Positions 8,570 to 21,689 of a DNA stretch of 47,808 nucleotides are shown one piece after another. The DNA comes from Rheinheimera mesophila (lineage in GTDB: Bacteria > Pseudomonadota > Gammaproteobacteria > Enterobacterales > Alteromonadaceae). The position numbers were made by a program, and so were the translations under genes. How positions within the stretch are numbered: position 1 is the stretch's first letter; each line of letters starts with the position of its first letter. The notes under the pieces are model-generated. The model searched no databases. It worked only from the letters and a program-made list of their open reading frames with translations, and was not told where the DNA came from. The stretch lies in the NCBI RefSeq assembly GCF_000986865.1, contig NZ_LAVS01000017.1, positions 1-47,808 on the forward strand. The letters run 5' to 3'.

Positions 8570-9934
8570 ATGGTGTATCAGTCCGTTTGGAAAAATTGCC
8601 TCGAAGCGCTCCAGGCCGAGCTACCAGCTCGTGATTTTGGAACCTGGATCCGTCCATTACAAGCTGACAGCTCGCATGACGCACTGACTTTGTACGCGCC
8701 TAACCGCTTTGTGCTGGATTGGGTGCGAGATAAATACCTGAATCGGATCAATGAGCTGATCCAAGGCTATTGTGGCGATCATGCGCCACGGCTGCGCTTT
8801 GATGTAGGTTCAACCCAAAAGCCTTTGGCTGCTCCAGTGAATCAATTGCCACGTGTCGCACCAGCCGCAGCTCCGGTCGCGGCTATGCCTGAGCCGGCAC
8901 CAAAAACCATAGTCAACAGCAATGTTAACGCGAAGCATAACTTTGACAACTTCGTGGAAGGTAAGTCGAACCAGTTAGCACGCGCTGCTGCCAAGCAAGT
9001 GGCCGACAATCCCGGCACAGCCTATAACCCGCTGTTTTTATATGGCGGCACAGGTTTAGGTAAAACTCACTTATTGCATGCGGTGGGTAACGGTATTCTG
9101 GCAAAAAATCCAGACGCTAAAGTGATTTACATGCACTCAGAACGTTTTGTACAGGATATGGTAAAGGCCTTACAAAACAATGCGATAGAAGAGTTTAAGC
9201 GCTATTACCGTTCTGTTGATGCTCTGCTTATCGATGACATTCAGTTCTTCGCGAAAAAAGATCGTTCCCAGGAAGAATTTTTCCACACCTTTAACGCCTT
9301 GCTTGAAGGCAATCAGCAGATCATTCTCACCAGCGATCGGTATCCAAAAGAAATCGACGGCGTGGAAGAGCGGCTAAAAAGCCGGTTCGGCTGGGGTTTA
9401 ACTATAGCGATCGAACCCCCAGAACTGGAAACCCGGGTAGCGATCCTGATGCGTAAAGCACAGGAGATCAATATTCGTCTGCCGGAAGAAGTGGCGTTTT
9501 TTGTCGCCAAGCGTTTGCGCTCTAATGTGCGTGAATTAGAAGGGGCGCTGAATCGTATTTCCGCCAACGCCAACTTTACTGGCCGTCCTATTACCATCGA
9601 CTTTGTCCGTGAAGCATTACGCGATATGCTGGCGTTGCAGGATAAGTTGGTCACTATCGAAAATATTCAGAAAACTGTGGCCGAGTATTACAAAATACGG
9701 GTAGCGGATTTATTGTCAAAACGCCGCAGTCGTTCTGTGGCCCGTCCCCGTCAAATGGCGATGGCCTTGGCAAAAGAACTGACCAACCACAGCTTGCCTG
9801 AGATTGGTGATGCTTTTGGTGGCCGTGACCACACCACAGTGTTGCATGCGTGTCGTAAAATTGAATCGTTAAAAGAAGAGACGCATGAAATTAAAGAAGA
9901 TTTCCAAAACTTAATTCGAACATTGTCTTCATAA
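8570..9934 (+). CDS. dnaA: Chromosomal replication initiator DnaA
   Basis: The 454-aa protein has domain I ([26 protein letters not shown]), a Pro/Ala-rich linker at about residues 85-115, an AAA+ domain with Walker A GGTGLGKT (159-166) and Walker [10 protein letters not shown], and the C-terminal DNA-binding domain with the signature [14 protein letters not shown]. It binds DnaA boxes and melts the origin. GGAG lies 4 nt upstream of the ATG. dnaN follows after 12 bp in the classic dnaA-dnaN-recF-gyrB order. Confidence 0.99.
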   Translation: MVYQSVWKNCLEALQAELPARDFGTWIRPLQADSSHDALTLYAPNRFVLDWVRDKYLNRINELIQGYCGDHAPRLRFDVGSTQKPLAAPVNQLPRVAPAAAPVAAMPEPAPKTIVNSNVNAKHNFDNFVEGKSNQLARAAAKQVADNPGTAYNPLFLYGGTGLGKTHLLHAVGNGILAKNPDAKVIYMHSERFVQDMVKALQNNAIEEFKRYYRSVDALLIDDIQFFAKKDRSQEEFFHTFNALLEGNQQIILTSDRYPKEIDGVEERLKSRFGWGLTIAIEPPELETRVAILMRKAQEINIRLPEEVAFFVAKRLRSNVRELEGALNRISANANFTGRPITIDFVREALRDMLALQDKLVTIENIQKTVAEYYKIRVADLLSKRRSRSVARPRQMAMALAKELTNHSLPEIGDAFGGRDHTTVLHACRKIESLKEETHEIKEDFQNLIRTLSS

Positions 9935-9946
9935 TAGGGAATGGTG

Positions 9947-11056
9947 ATGCAATTTACTATTGAACGCGACGCTCTGCTCAAACCCTTGCAAATGGTGTCA
10001 GGTGCTATTGAACGGCGCCATACTTTACCTATTTTGTCGAATGTGTTGATTGAAGCCCGTGAAGACGGTCAACTGATCCTGACCGGGACCGACTTAGAAA
10101 TTGAACTGGTGGCGATGTCGCCTATTCAGCAACTGATCAGTCCTGGCCGTATTACGGTGCCGGCAAAAAAAATTCTGGATATTTGCCGCAGCTTACCTGA
10201 CTCTTCTTTATTAAGCGTGACGGTGCAAGGTGAAAACTGTGTGGTGAGCACAGGTAAAAGTAAATTCACCTTGTCGACTCTAAGCGCCAACGATTATCCA
10301 AATTTAGAGAGTTGGCAAGGTGAGGTCGACTTGCAGTTACCACGCAGCCAGTTACGCCATTTATTAGATGATACAGCCTTTTCCATGGCGAACCAGGATG
10401 TGCGTTATTACCTGAATGGCTTGTTATTTGAAGTGGATAACGGCACTTTACGTTCTGTTGCCACGGACGGTCACCGTTTGGCGATGAGTTCTATTGAATT
10501 GGCGGCGACGGCGGGTCATCAGAAACAAATTATTATTCCACGCAAAGGTGTGCTGGAAGTGATGCGGTTATTAATTGCCGATGAGCAACTGGTGACCTTA
10601 AGTTTAGGCCAAAACCATATCCGTTTAACCGACTCTCAGTTCAGCTTTAGCTGTAAATTAATTGACGGCCGTTTCCCTGATTACCGCCGCGTTTTACCAC
10701 GTAACAGCACTAAGCTGGTGACCGCACATCGTGATGTCCTCAAAGATTCTTGCGTGCGTGCTTCTATTTTGTCGAATGAAAAATACCGTGGTGTGCGTTT
10801 TACTTTGAGTTCAGGCGAGCTGCAGATTGTGGCGAATAACCCAGAGCATGAGCAGGCTGAAGAAACCATTGAAGTGGAATACCAGGGCGATACGCTGGAA
10901 ATTGGCTTTAACGTGGGTTACTTACTCGACGTACTGAATACCTTATCCACCGATCTGGTGGTGTTGCATTTGAGTGACGGCAACTCCAGTGCCCTGATTG
11001 AGGGTGTTGGAGCTAAATCAGGCGCCATGTACGTTGTGATGCCAATGCGTTTATAG
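9947..11056 (+). CDS. dnaN: DNA polymerase III beta sliding clamp
   Basis: A 369-aa protein with the three-part clamp layout. Typical segments are LPILSNVLIEA, the DVRYYLNGLLFE and ATDGHRLA motifs of the middle domain, GRFPDYRRVLPRN, and the C-terminal end YVVMPMRL that forms part of the peptide-binding pocket. It tethers polymerase III to DNA and loads Hda and mismatch-repair proteins. I chose ATG 9947 because AGGGA (9936-9940) is then 6 nt upstream; ATG 9941 would touch the Shine-Dalgarno sequence. It starts 12 bp after dnaA, and recF follows after 3 bp. Confidence 0.97.
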   Translation: MQFTIERDALLKPLQMVSGAIERRHTLPILSNVLIEAREDGQLILTGTDLEIELVAMSPIQQLISPGRITVPAKKILDICRSLPDSSLLSVTVQGENCVVSTGKSKFTLSTLSANDYPNLESWQGEVDLQLPRSQLRHLLDDTAFSMANQDVRYYLNGLLFEVDNGTLRSVATDGHRLAMSSIELAATAGHQKQIIIPRKGVLEVMRLLIADEQLVTLSLGQNHIRLTDSQFSFSCKLIDGRFPDYRRVLPRNSTKLVTAHRDVLKDSCVRASILSNEKYRGVRFTLSSGELQIVANNPEHEQAEETIEVEYQGDTLEIGFNVGYLLDVLNTLSTDLVVLHLSDGNSSALIEGVGAKSGAMYVVMPMRL

Positions 11057-11059
11057 TGA

Positions 11060-14583
<3,524 letters not shown>

Positions 14584-14589
14584 GCTGTG

Positions 14590-14643
14590 AAGCTTGAAAA
14601 CAGAAAAGGCTCCGTAAGGGGCCTTATCTGTTTAATAAAGCTT
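14590..14643 (+). terminator. Long dyad after gyrB, probable terminator
   Basis: A nested inverted repeat: outer arms AAGCTT at 14590 and 14638, then AAACAGA/TCTGTTT, and a core stem AAGGCTCC/GGGGCCTT with a GTAA loop. There is no long U-run after the core stem, so termination may be partial. Confidence 0.6.
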
Positions 14644-14733
14644 AAAAAACCCATAAAAAACGCGGCTTAGCGCTACAGTTCGACGCCGCAAATAGGTATA
14701 CTTTTCAGTCATTTTTACCAGCAGGTCAGGCTA

Positions 14734-15666
14734 ATGCAAAAGTACGATATGAAGACCTTCCAGGGGTTGATCCTGGCATTACAAGATTATTGGGCACGCC
14801 AGGGCTGCGTTATTGTTCAGCCGCTGGATATGGAAGTAGGGGCCGGTACTTTCCATCCTATGACTTTTTTACGTTCTTTAGGCCCTGAGCCGACCAACGT
14901 GGCTTATGTGCAGCCTTGCCGCCGTCCTACCGATGGTCGTTACGGTGAAAACCCTAACCGTCTGCAGCACTACTATCAGTTTCAGGTGATCTTAAAGCCG
15001 TCGCCAGCCAATATTCAGGAGCTGTATTTAGGCTCCTTACGTGAACTGGGTATTGATACCCTGGTGCACGATATCCGTTTTGTCGAAGACAACTGGGAAT
15101 CACCAACGCTGGGCGCCTGGGGTCTGGGTTGGGAAGTATGGTTAAACGGCATGGAAGTGACTCAGTTCACTTATTTTCAGCAAGTGGGTGGCTTAGAGTG
15201 CCGTCCTGTCACAGGCGAAATTACCTATGGTTTAGAGCGTCTGGCGATGTATATCCAGGGCGTCGACAGTATTTATGATCTGGTCTGGGCTGACGGTCCT
15301 TTAGGCCGTGTCACTTATGGTGATGTATTCCACCAGAACGAAGTAGAGCAGTCCACTTACAACTTTGAATATGCGGACGTACCTGCGCTGTTCGCATACT
15401 TCGACCAGTGTGAAGCCGAAAGCCAGAAGCTGATTGAAGCAGGTTTAGCTTTACCTGCTTATGAAAAAGTAATGAAAGCCTCTCACGCTTTTAACTTATT
15501 AGATGCCCGTCACGCCATTTCTGTGACTGAGCGCCAGCGTTATATTCTGCGGGTGCGCACCCTGGCTAAAGCTTGTGCTGAAGCCTATTTCGCTGCGCGG
15601 GAAAAGTTAGGTTTTCCCCTATGTAGTGATAGCAAGCGCCGTAACCAGTCAACGCAGGAGGCATAA
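14734..15666 (+). CDS. glyQ: Glycyl-tRNA synthetase alpha subunit
   Basis: The 310-aa class II synthetase catalytic subunit starts [20 protein letters not shown] and contains [50 protein letters not shown] and [13 protein letters not shown], all typical of GlyQ. With GlyS it forms the alpha2beta2 enzyme that charges tRNA-Gly. The end is a few residues longer than in E. coli (303 aa). Its stop overlaps the glyS start by one base. Confidence 0.98.
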   Translation: MQKYDMKTFQGLILALQDYWARQGCVIVQPLDMEVGAGTFHPMTFLRSLGPEPTNVAYVQPCRRPTDGRYGENPNRLQHYYQFQVILKPSPANIQELYLGSLRELGIDTLVHDIRFVEDNWESPTLGAWGLGWEVWLNGMEVTQFTYFQQVGGLECRPVTGEITYGLERLAMYIQGVDSIYDLVWADGPLGRVTYGDVFHQNEVEQSTYNFEYADVPALFAYFDQCEAESQKLIEAGLALPAYEKVMKASHAFNLLDARHAISVTERQRYILRVRTLAKACAEAYFAAREKLGFPLCSDSKRRNQSTQEA

Positions 15667-17723
15667 TGTCTGTGCAAGATTTTTTCGTAGAAATTGGTAC
15701 CGAAGAGTTACCACCAAAAGCTTTAAAAACTCTGGCGACTGCCTTTGCTGACAATATCACTGAAGAGCTGGCAAAACAAAACCTAAGCCATGGCGATGTC
15801 AGCTGGTATGCAGCGCCACGCCGTTTAGCGGTACGTGTTAATCAACTGGCCTTGCAGCAACAAGATAAAGTGGTAGAAAAACGTGGCCCGGCTTTGGCTG
15901 CGGCTTTTGATGCCGATGGCAAGCCAACTAAAGCTGCTGCAGCCTGGGCTGCGTCGAACGGTATTACTGCGGAGCAGGCGGAACGTTTAGAAACAGACAA
16001 AGGTGCCTGGCTTATTCATAAAGCACTGATAAAAGGCGAAAGCACAGTTGCATTGTTACCAGCGGTGATCAGCACTGCTTTAGCTAAGTTGCCAATTGCC
16101 AAGCCAATGCGCTGGGGCAATTCAACGGCCGAATTTATCCGTCCTGTGCATACTGTCACTCTGTTATTAGGTGACGAGGTAGTGCCAGCCACTATTCTGG
16201 GTAAAGAAGCAGGTCGTGTCAGCTATGGCCACCGTTTCCATGCGCCAGCTTTGGTCGAAATCAAAAATGCCGATGCCTACTTAAGTACGCTGGAACTGTC
16301 TTATGTCATTGCCGACTTCGCCAAACGTAAAGCCATTATTGCTGAAAACGTAGCAGCAGAGGCCAAAGCATTAAATGGCGTGGCGCTGATGGACGATGCT
16401 CTGCTGGAAGAAGTCACGTCATTAGTAGAATGGCCTGTGGTGCTGGTAGGTTCTTTTGAAGAACGTTTTCTGCAAGTTCCGGCTGAGCCGTTAATTTCGA
16501 CCATGAAAGACAACCAGAAGTATTTCCCGCTGGTGGACAATAATGGCAAGTTATTGAATAAATTCATTTTTGTGGCCAATATCGACAGCAAAGACCCAAG
16601 CCAGATTATCTCTGGTAACGAAAAAGTTGTGCGCCCACGTTTATCTGACGCTCAGTTCTTTTTTGTGACAGACGCTAAAACCAAACTGGTCGATCGCCTG
16701 CCAGCTTTAAGTACAGTATTGTTCCAGCAAAAGCTGGGTACTTTATTAGAGAAATCCGAGCGTATCGCCAAAGTGGCTGCTTTTATAGCAGGCAAAATTG
16801 GCGCTGACGTAACTCATGCAGAACGCGCTGGTTTGTTATCAAAAACCGACTTAATGACCAATATGGTTGGCGAGTTCCCGGAAGTGCAGGGCGTGATGGG
16901 GATGCATTATGCCCGTCTGGACGGTGAGCCAGAAGCTGTGGCTGTAGCGCTAAACGAGCAATACAAACCACGTTTTGCCGGTGACAGCCTGCCAAGCCAG
17001 TTAGAAGCTTGTGCTGTGGCTATCGCCGATAAAATGGATTCGCTGGTGGGTATCTTTGGTATAGGCCAGGCGCCAAAAGGCGACAAAGACCCCTTCGCTT
17101 TACGCCGTGCTGCCATTGGTGCGCTGCGTATTATGGTGGAAAAACAGTTACCTCTGGATCTGCTTGAACTGATTGAATTCAGCAAAACCACCTTCGGTGA
17201 CAAGCTGACTCAAAATAGCGTTTCCGACGAAGTGCTGGACTTTATGTTAGGCCGCTTCCGCGCCTGGTACGAAGGCGAAGGTTTTGGTGTAGACGTTATT
17301 CAGGCTGTATTAGCCCGCCGTCCAACCAATCCGGCCGACTTCGACCGCCGTGTCAAAGCTGTAGCTGAATTTCGTAAACTGGACGCTGCTTTAGCTTTAG
17401 CCGCTGCTAATAAGCGGGTCGCCAATATCCTGGCTAAAGTGACAGAAGCTATTCCAGAGAGCATCAACAGTGCTCTGCTAAGCGAAGACGCCGAACAGGC
17501 TCTGTATAAAGCCATAGTGGCAGAACAGGCCTATCAGGCCACTGTAAGCAGCTACGCTGAAGGTTTAAGCCATCTGGCGGCCATGCGCGATGTAGTAGAC
17601 CAGTTCTTCGATAAAGTGATGGTCAATGCTGATGACGCTGCAGTGCGTTTAAACCGTCAGGCCTTGTTACAGCAACTCCGTGAATTATTCCTGCGTGTAG
17701 CGGATATTTCTGTATTACAGTGA
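15666..17723 (+). CDS. glyS: Glycyl-tRNA synthetase beta subunit
   Basis: The 685-aa beta subunit (E. coli 689) has the N-terminal [18 protein letters not shown] segment, the central [16 protein letters not shown] and [15 protein letters not shown] segments, an HD-like region, and a C-terminal anticodon-binding domain ending in [20 protein letters not shown]. It supplies tRNA binding for the GlyRS tetramer. AGGAGG lies just before the ATG, and the junction TAATG gives a 1-nt overlap with glyQ. A strong terminator follows. Confidence 0.98.
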   Translation: MSVQDFFVEIGTEELPPKALKTLATAFADNITEELAKQNLSHGDVSWYAAPRRLAVRVNQLALQQQDKVVEKRGPALAAAFDADGKPTKAAAAWAASNGITAEQAERLETDKGAWLIHKALIKGESTVALLPAVISTALAKLPIAKPMRWGNSTAEFIRPVHTVTLLLGDEVVPATILGKEAGRVSYGHRFHAPALVEIKNADAYLSTLELSYVIADFAKRKAIIAENVAAEAKALNGVALMDDALLEEVTSLVEWPVVLVGSFEERFLQVPAEPLISTMKDNQKYFPLVDNNGKLLNKFIFVANIDSKDPSQIISGNEKVVRPRLSDAQFFFVTDAKTKLVDRLPALSTVLFQQKLGTLLEKSERIAKVAAFIAGKIGADVTHAERAGLLSKTDLMTNMVGEFPEVQGVMGMHYARLDGEPEAVAVALNEQYKPRFAGDSLPSQLEACAVAIADKMDSLVGIFGIGQAPKGDKDPFALRRAAIGALRIMVEKQLPLDLLELIEFSKTTFGDKLTQNSVSDEVLDFMLGRFRAWYEGEGFGVDVIQAVLARRPTNPADFDRRVKAVAEFRKLDAALALAAANKRVANILAKVTEAIPESINSALLSEDAEQALYKAIVAEQAYQATVSSYAEGLSHLAAMRDVVDQFFDKVMVNADDAAVRLNRQALLQQLRELFLRVADISVLQ

Positions 17724-17761
17724 TAAATCGCCTTAATGGCTAACTGATTGATACAAATTGG

Positions 17762-17787
17762 AAAAGGAGCTTAGGCTCCTTTTTTGT
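17762..17787 (+). terminator. Rho-independent terminator of glyQS
   Basis: Stem AAGGAGC/GCTCCTT with loop TTAG, followed by TTTTGTTTT. Confidence 0.9.
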
Positions 17788-17825
17788 TTTCTGCTGCATA
17801 AATACATTCTGCAGCTAATAGCAGA

Positions 17826-17852
17826 AAAGTGTAACCCTTGGTGCTATACTTT
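17826..17852 (+). promoter_or_regulatory. Promoter and putative operator of the HigBA-like module
   Basis: AAAGTGTA (17826-17833) and TATACTTT (17845-17852) form an inverted repeat with one mismatch. The right arm contains an extended -10 (TGCTATACT). An antitoxin bound here would cover the -10, as expected for autoregulation; the operator role is inferred. Confidence 0.5.
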
Positions 17853-17875
17853 TGCCCATGTGCGAGGGATTGCTT

Positions 17876-18250
17876 ATGCGGCTATTAACTAACAGAACCT
17901 TTAGACGCTGGGCTGAAAAAGAAGGTCTTACAAACCTAGATCTTTGCCACGCTTTGGCTGAAATAGAAGCTGGTTTAATCGATGCCGATTTAGGTGGTGG
18001 CGTGATTAAAAAACGTATCGCTTTGGCTGGCCGGGGTAAAAGTGCCGGAGCACGAACTCTGCTGGTGTATCGCGCTGCAGAACGTGCAGTTTTTGTGTAT
18101 GGGTTTTCAAAAAGTGCTAAAGCCAATGTTTCATCTATAGAGCTTAAAGCCTTAAAGAATCTGGCGTCAGAGCTACTTAGTTATAGCGAAGACATAGTCG
18201 ACCAACTGGTGCTATCCGGGGTGTTTGCAGAGGTAAAAATTGATGGGTAA
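17876..18250 (+). CDS. RelE/HigB-like toxin of a type II toxin-antitoxin pair
   Basis: A 124-aa protein with the PF06296-type RelE pattern: RTFRRWAEKEGL, CHALAEIEAGLIDADLGGGVIKKRIA, GRGKSAGARTLLVYR and VFVYGFSKSAKANVSSIELKALKNLA. Members are mRNA-cleaving ribosome-dependent toxins. ATG 17876 is favoured because GAGGGA lies upstream. Toxin comes before antitoxin, the order of higBA loci, and the two genes overlap by 8 nt. It sits in the accessory stretch between glyS and fadA. Confidence 0.85.
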   Translation: MRLLTNRTFRRWAEKEGLTNLDLCHALAEIEAGLIDADLGGGVIKKRIALAGRGKSAGARTLLVYRAAERAVFVYGFSKSAKANVSSIELKALKNLASELLSYSEDIVDQLVLSGVFAEVKIDG

Positions 18251-18548
18251 TTCCATTCTGGAGATGGTGCAGGAAACGGCAGGTGATTTACATAAAGCCG
18301 GAGTGTTAAAAGACCAAACATTAAGAGACTTTGATCTGTTGTGTTTGCCTGTTGTAGTGGAATTTGATGCGAAGCAAATCAAACAAATTCGCTTGGATAA
18401 CAAAGCCAGTCAGGGCGTATTCGCCGCTTATCTGAATACCAGCAAATCTACAGTACAAAAATGGGAGCAGGGCCAGAAGAAGCCGAATGGCCCTTCATTA
18501 AAGCTGTTGAATCTAGTCGCCAAAAAAGGGCTGGATGTATTAGCGTAG
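18243..18548 (+). CDS. HigA-like helix-turn-helix antitoxin
   Basis: The 101-aa product has an Xre-type helix-turn-helix in its second half: IKQIRLDNKASQGVFAAYL, then STVQKWEQGQKKPNGPSLKLL. The N-terminal half is likely the toxin-binding part. ATG 18243 with AGAGG upstream is preferred over TTG 18240. The 8-nt overlap with the toxin suggests coupled translation. It probably neutralises the toxin and represses the shared promoter. Confidence 0.85.
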   Translation: MGNSILEMVQETAGDLHKAGVLKDQTLRDFDLLCLPVVVEFDAKQIKQIRLDNKASQGVFAAYLNTSKSTVQKWEQGQKKPNGPSLKLLNLVAKKGLDVLA

Positions 18549-18588
18549 GTAGTGACTTATCATTGCGGCTCAATACTAAATGAGCAAC

Positions 18589-19329
18589 TTACTGATTCAA
18601 CCACTTCCTAAACAAAGCAGTTCTGGTTTTACTACTGATAGCGGGTTCTTTATCGCAGCTGAGCACTACGGCTACGGACTCTTTGTTGTAAGGCTCTACC
18701 TGCAAAATACTGCTGATATGAATGATATCACTGCGGTTCAGCCGGAAGAATTCACTGGGGTCGAGTTGGTTTTCTATATCGCCTAAATTGGCTTCTGTCA
18801 GTATATGCACGCTGTTGTGTTTATCTGTCGCCAGCAATACGCCGTTGGCGGCGCGGATCAGCAAAATATCGGCGACTGGCAAAATAGATAAGCTTTGGCC
18901 TTTGCGTAATAAAAACCGCTTTTTATAGGCCAGAGTTGCAGCTGTTACCGGCTGCTGCAGCTTATGTTTCAACTGGGCAAAGTTCAGCATGGCTTCGGCA
19001 AATCTGGGGTAGGAGAAGGGCTTCAGTAAATAATCCACCGCCTGGTACTGAAACACCTGCATCCAGTATTGATCATAAGCTGTAGTGAAAAGCACAGGGC
19101 AAGGCAATTCCAGCTGCTCTAACGCGGTAAATACCTGGCCATCTGTCAGCTCTACATCAGAAAAAATTAAATCCAGTTGTTGAGCTTTTGGATCTGCAGA
19201 GAAAAACTCAATCACCTGAGCGACAGAACTAAGCTGAGCTACCAGTTCGGCGTCGGGTTGATAGCGTTTCAGATAAGCGGCCAGTTTTTCTGCCGCTAAT
19301 ACTTCGTCTTCAATAATCAGTACTTTCAT
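18589..19329 (-). CDS. LytTR-family response regulator
   Basis: The 246-aa protein has a receiver domain (MKVLIIEDEVLAAEKLAAYL, phospho-acceptor Asp58 in FSDVEL, TTAYDQYWMQVF and the LLKPFSY lysine) and a C-terminal LytTR DNA-binding domain (about residues 140-246). LytTR regulators bind DNA through beta strands rather than a helix-turn-helix. It lies 26 bp downstream of its likely kinase and forms an operon with it. Target genes cannot be inferred. The upstream gene in the operon is an unrecognised membrane protein. Confidence 0.93.
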   Translation of the reverse strand: MKVLIIEDEVLAAEKLAAYLKRYQPDAELVAQLSSVAQVIEFFSADPKAQQLDLIFSDVELTDGQVFTALEQLELPCPVLFTTAYDQYWMQVFQYQAVDYLLKPFSYPRFAEAMLNFAQLKHKLQQPVTAATLAYKKRFLLRKGQSLSILPVADILLIRAANGVLLATDKHNSVHILTEANLGDIENQLDPSEFFRLNRSDIIHISSILQVEPYNKESVAVVLSCDKEPAISSKTRTALFRKWLNQ

Positions 19330-19355
19330 GGCCTATCCTTGCTTATGCCGCCCCT

Positions 19356-20366
19356 TTAAACACTCTGCTGCAGTGGCACAGAGACGATAAACCCGTCGTT
19401 TTGTGTCACTTCTATTGGCTTGCCCAGCACCGCCTGGCAGCGCTCAGATAAATTGCTTAAACCTGTGCCTGTACCGGGCTGGGCAAAAGCCTTGGGTCGC
19501 AATGGGTGATGCACTATTAACTGACCTTGTTGCAGTTCCAGTTGGATCAACAAAGGTTGTTCAGCTGATGCGCTGTTATGTTTCACTGCGTTTTCCAGCA
19601 GCAACTGCAGGCTGCAGGGCACTAACTGATAGTTAGTTTGTTGCTCCGGCTCTACAGAGATCTTTAGTTGAAAACTGGCCGGAAAACGTTGCGCCAACAG
19701 CGCCATATACTGCTGTGCAAAAATCAGCTCGTCGGCCAAAGGCACCAGCGTTTTACTGCCTTGCTGCAATTGGTAACGGTAAATATCGGCAAAATGGTCA
19801 AGAAACTGCTCGGCCTGATCCGGGCTTTTATGAATAAGCACAGAGAGCACATTGAGGTTATTAAACAAAAAGTGTGGGTCCAGTTGTTGTTGCAGCAATT
19901 GCAACTTGAACTGCTGGTTATGTTGTTGTGCCTGCAGCAGCTCGAGTTGTTGTTGTTGCTGGCGTTTTAACGCTTGCCATAACAAATCTGCCCCCGCTAT
20001 TAAGCTATGCACCAGCAGATACATCAGGCCAACCCGCAGATACTGCTGCAGCAAAAAGGGCTGGCCAGTGGCTGTATCTATCAAAAGCTGAATGCCAGTC
20101 ATCAGGCCAACAAAAATCAGCAAACTCAGGCCAAAGCTTTGGCTATAACGCTGCAGCAGTGAAACCGCAGTGCCTTTGGCCCAAAGCACAGCATCTAACT
20201 TGCGGCTTAACCAGAGTGACAAAGCGGCCTGTAGTGTCAGCCAAAGCGGGGCATCGGCATGGAACTGCAAAGGTTGCCCAGGCGCTGTTTGCAGCAGCGC
20301 CAGATACAACATCAAGCCATAGGAAAAGGCCAATAACAGGGCAAAGGTTTTGAGCTGTGTCATCAT
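19356..20366 (-). CDS. LytS/YpdA-type sensor histidine kinase
   Basis: A 336-aa membrane kinase. About four hydrophobic helices occupy residues 1-130, followed by a Gln-rich coiled coil (about 134-158). The His_kinase box QLDPHFLFNNLNVL carries the likely phospho-acceptor His165, and a HATPase region has LLLENAVKHN and GTGLSNL. This architecture without PAS or HAMP domains is typical of LytS/AlgZ-like kinases paired with LytTR regulators. The start overlaps the end of the upstream membrane-protein gene by 4 nt (ATGA). Confidence 0.92.
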   Translation of the reverse strand: MMTQLKTFALLLAFSYGLMLYLALLQTAPGQPLQFHADAPLWLTLQAALSLWLSRKLDAVLWAKGTAVSLLQRYSQSFGLSLLIFVGLMTGIQLLIDTATGQPFLLQQYLRVGLMYLLVHSLIAGADLLWQALKRQQQQQLELLQAQQHNQQFKLQLLQQQLDPHFLFNNLNVLSVLIHKSPDQAEQFLDHFADIYRYQLQQGSKTLVPLADELIFAQQYMALLAQRFPASFQLKISVEPEQQTNYQLVPCSLQLLLENAVKHNSASAEQPLLIQLELQQGQLIVHHPLRPKAFAQPGTGTGLSNLSERCQAVLGKPIEVTQNDGFIVSVPLQQSV

Positions 20367-21091
20367 TTCACCTGTACTGCTTCTGGTAAACGCATCAGTT
20401 CGCTGCCATCTTCAGCGTAAAACACCAGTTGAGGTTTACCATCCTTACCCACAGCCATTTCAATTCGTTTATTTCCTTGAGGATCATTCAGTTGCAGCAT
20501 AGCTTTTTTGTTTAATGTGCCATAAAAAGCTCTTCTGTAGCCATGAATATCTGGATATTGTTGTTCCAGTTCTTTTATGCGCGCTTGAGCTTTCGCATCA
20601 CCTTTTTCTGCGGCCAGCATCAGCCGCATATAGTCGTCTATCGGGTATTGCGGCCTGTCGACCACATTCAGACCTGAGATCAGCATGCCGTCTTGTTCAA
20701 TATGCTGCAGCGCCAGGCTTTGATCCTGATTGTAACGGTCAAAAGATAAATGCAGGCCATGTTCCACCTTGCCGTCTTTTTCAAAACCACGGAACACAAA
20801 ACCACCGTTTTCAGTGCCTTCGTCATTGTAAAAAATCATGCCTGGGCGTGGGCCCGGATCAAAAAACTCTTTGCCCTCTTTAATGGCTTTAGGCGCATGG
20901 CCTGTATTGGCTATCACCAAACGTGGATGACCGCTGGGTTCCATTACGTTAATACGCTGCACATTAAGTTCACGCACTGTTGCGCTGTCGCTTGGCAGCC
21001 ATTGGGTTTTCATGGTTAAAGCCGCCAGTGCTGTGATGAACAGCAGGTTTAAGTTAGTTTGGTTAAAGATTTTATTGGACTGTTGCATCAT
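20363..21091 (-). CDS. Membrane-anchored beta-repeat protein of unknown function
   Basis: I do not recognise this 242-aa protein. An N-terminal hydrophobic segment (residues 14-30, LNLLFITALAALTMKTQ) would anchor it, with the rest outside the cytoplasm. Three stretches share a strand-turn-strand pattern with polar turns: INVMEPSGHPRLVIANTG, PGMIFYNDEGTENGGFVF, and a C-terminal pair LQLNDPQGNKRIEMAVG and PQLVFYAEDGSELMRL. A charged helical part lies at about residues 150-180. It is the first gene of an operon with the LytS-type kinase (4-nt overlap) and LytTR regulator, so it may be an accessory sensor or partner. That role is inferred only from position. Confidence 0.75.
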   Translation of the reverse strand: MMQQSNKIFNQTNLNLLFITALAALTMKTQWLPSDSATVRELNVQRINVMEPSGHPRLVIANTGHAPKAIKEGKEFFDPGPRPGMIFYNDEGTENGGFVFRGFEKDGKVEHGLHLSFDRYNQDQSLALQHIEQDGMLISGLNVVDRPQYPIDDYMRLMLAAEKGDAKAQARIKELEQQYPDIHGYRRAFYGTLNKKAMLQLNDPQGNKRIEMAVGKDGKPQLVFYAEDGSELMRLPEAVQVK

Positions 21092-21242
21092 GTTTTACCT
21101 TGTTTATCAGGGGTTAAGTGTCTTGATGCAGGCAGTGTGGCGTAGCGGCATGGGCCCTTACAGTCCGAACCGATAAAGGGCAGAAAGTGGTTAATAAAGG
21201 GCGGAAAAAGGCAGTTAAAAGTGTTTGCGGTGCTTTGAATTC

Positions 21243-21497
21243 TTAGCCGGATTTTTTCACCAAATAGCGGAAAGGCTCGCTACTTGTATCGCTGGCGACC
21301 AGTTCATGCTCCATAAAACGACAAAAAGCAGGTATATCGCGGGTAGTAGCCGGATCGTCAGCGGTAATTAATAGTGTCTGGCCCGCCGTCATTTTGCGAA
21401 TAGCCAGGCGGGTTAACATTACTGGCTCAGGGCAACGTAAACCTAAAGTATCCAGCTGCTGATCGGCCGCTAAAAATAACTGTTCAGGGTTCGACAT
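21243..21497 (-). CDS. tusA: TusA-family sulfurtransferase
   Basis: The 84-aa protein has the TusA signature [14 protein letters not shown] with the persulfide-carrying Cys, then [25 protein letters not shown]. TusA passes sulfur from IscS to TusBCD for 2-thiouridine synthesis in tRNA, and to other routes. It is transcribed alone, away from the HEPN/MNT pair. Confidence 0.93.
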   Translation of the reverse strand: MSNPEQLFLAADQQLDTLGLRCPEPVMLTRLAIRKMTAGQTLLITADDPATTRDIPAFCRFMEHELVASDTSSEPFRYLVKKSG

Positions 21498-21532
21498 GGC
21501 TCTTGCTCCACAGCTTTCAGACTAAAAGGGCG

Positions 21533-21649
21533 CTTATGCTAACTTAGCTTATTCGTGCTGAAAAGCTGGAATTAAGCGAAAGTTCCTACTTCAGGCTAAG
21601 ATTGGGCAAAAGGCTGCAAATTACGATAGCATAAGGTTAATTTCGCTTA
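21533..21649. repeat. Two interlocked inverted repeats between tusA and the HEPN gene
   Basis: CTTATGCTA (21533-21541) pairs with TAGCATAAG (21627-21635), and TAAGCGAAA (21573-21581) pairs with TTTCGCTTA (21641-21649). The order is A-B-A'-B', so the pairs are interlocked rather than nested. They may be regulator sites for either divergent gene, or form a pseudoknot-like fold if transcribed. Confidence 0.55.
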
Positions 21650-21689
21650 TACCTGCTGTTGTGACAGTATTTCATACAGGACTTAGCTG

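Noticed and set aside
14666-14692. A tRNA-like stretch with GTTCGAC before glyQ
   Set aside because: It has a TpsiC-like heptamer and GCGGC/GCCGC ends, but no D-arm, anticodon arm or CCA context fits a tRNA; it is too short.
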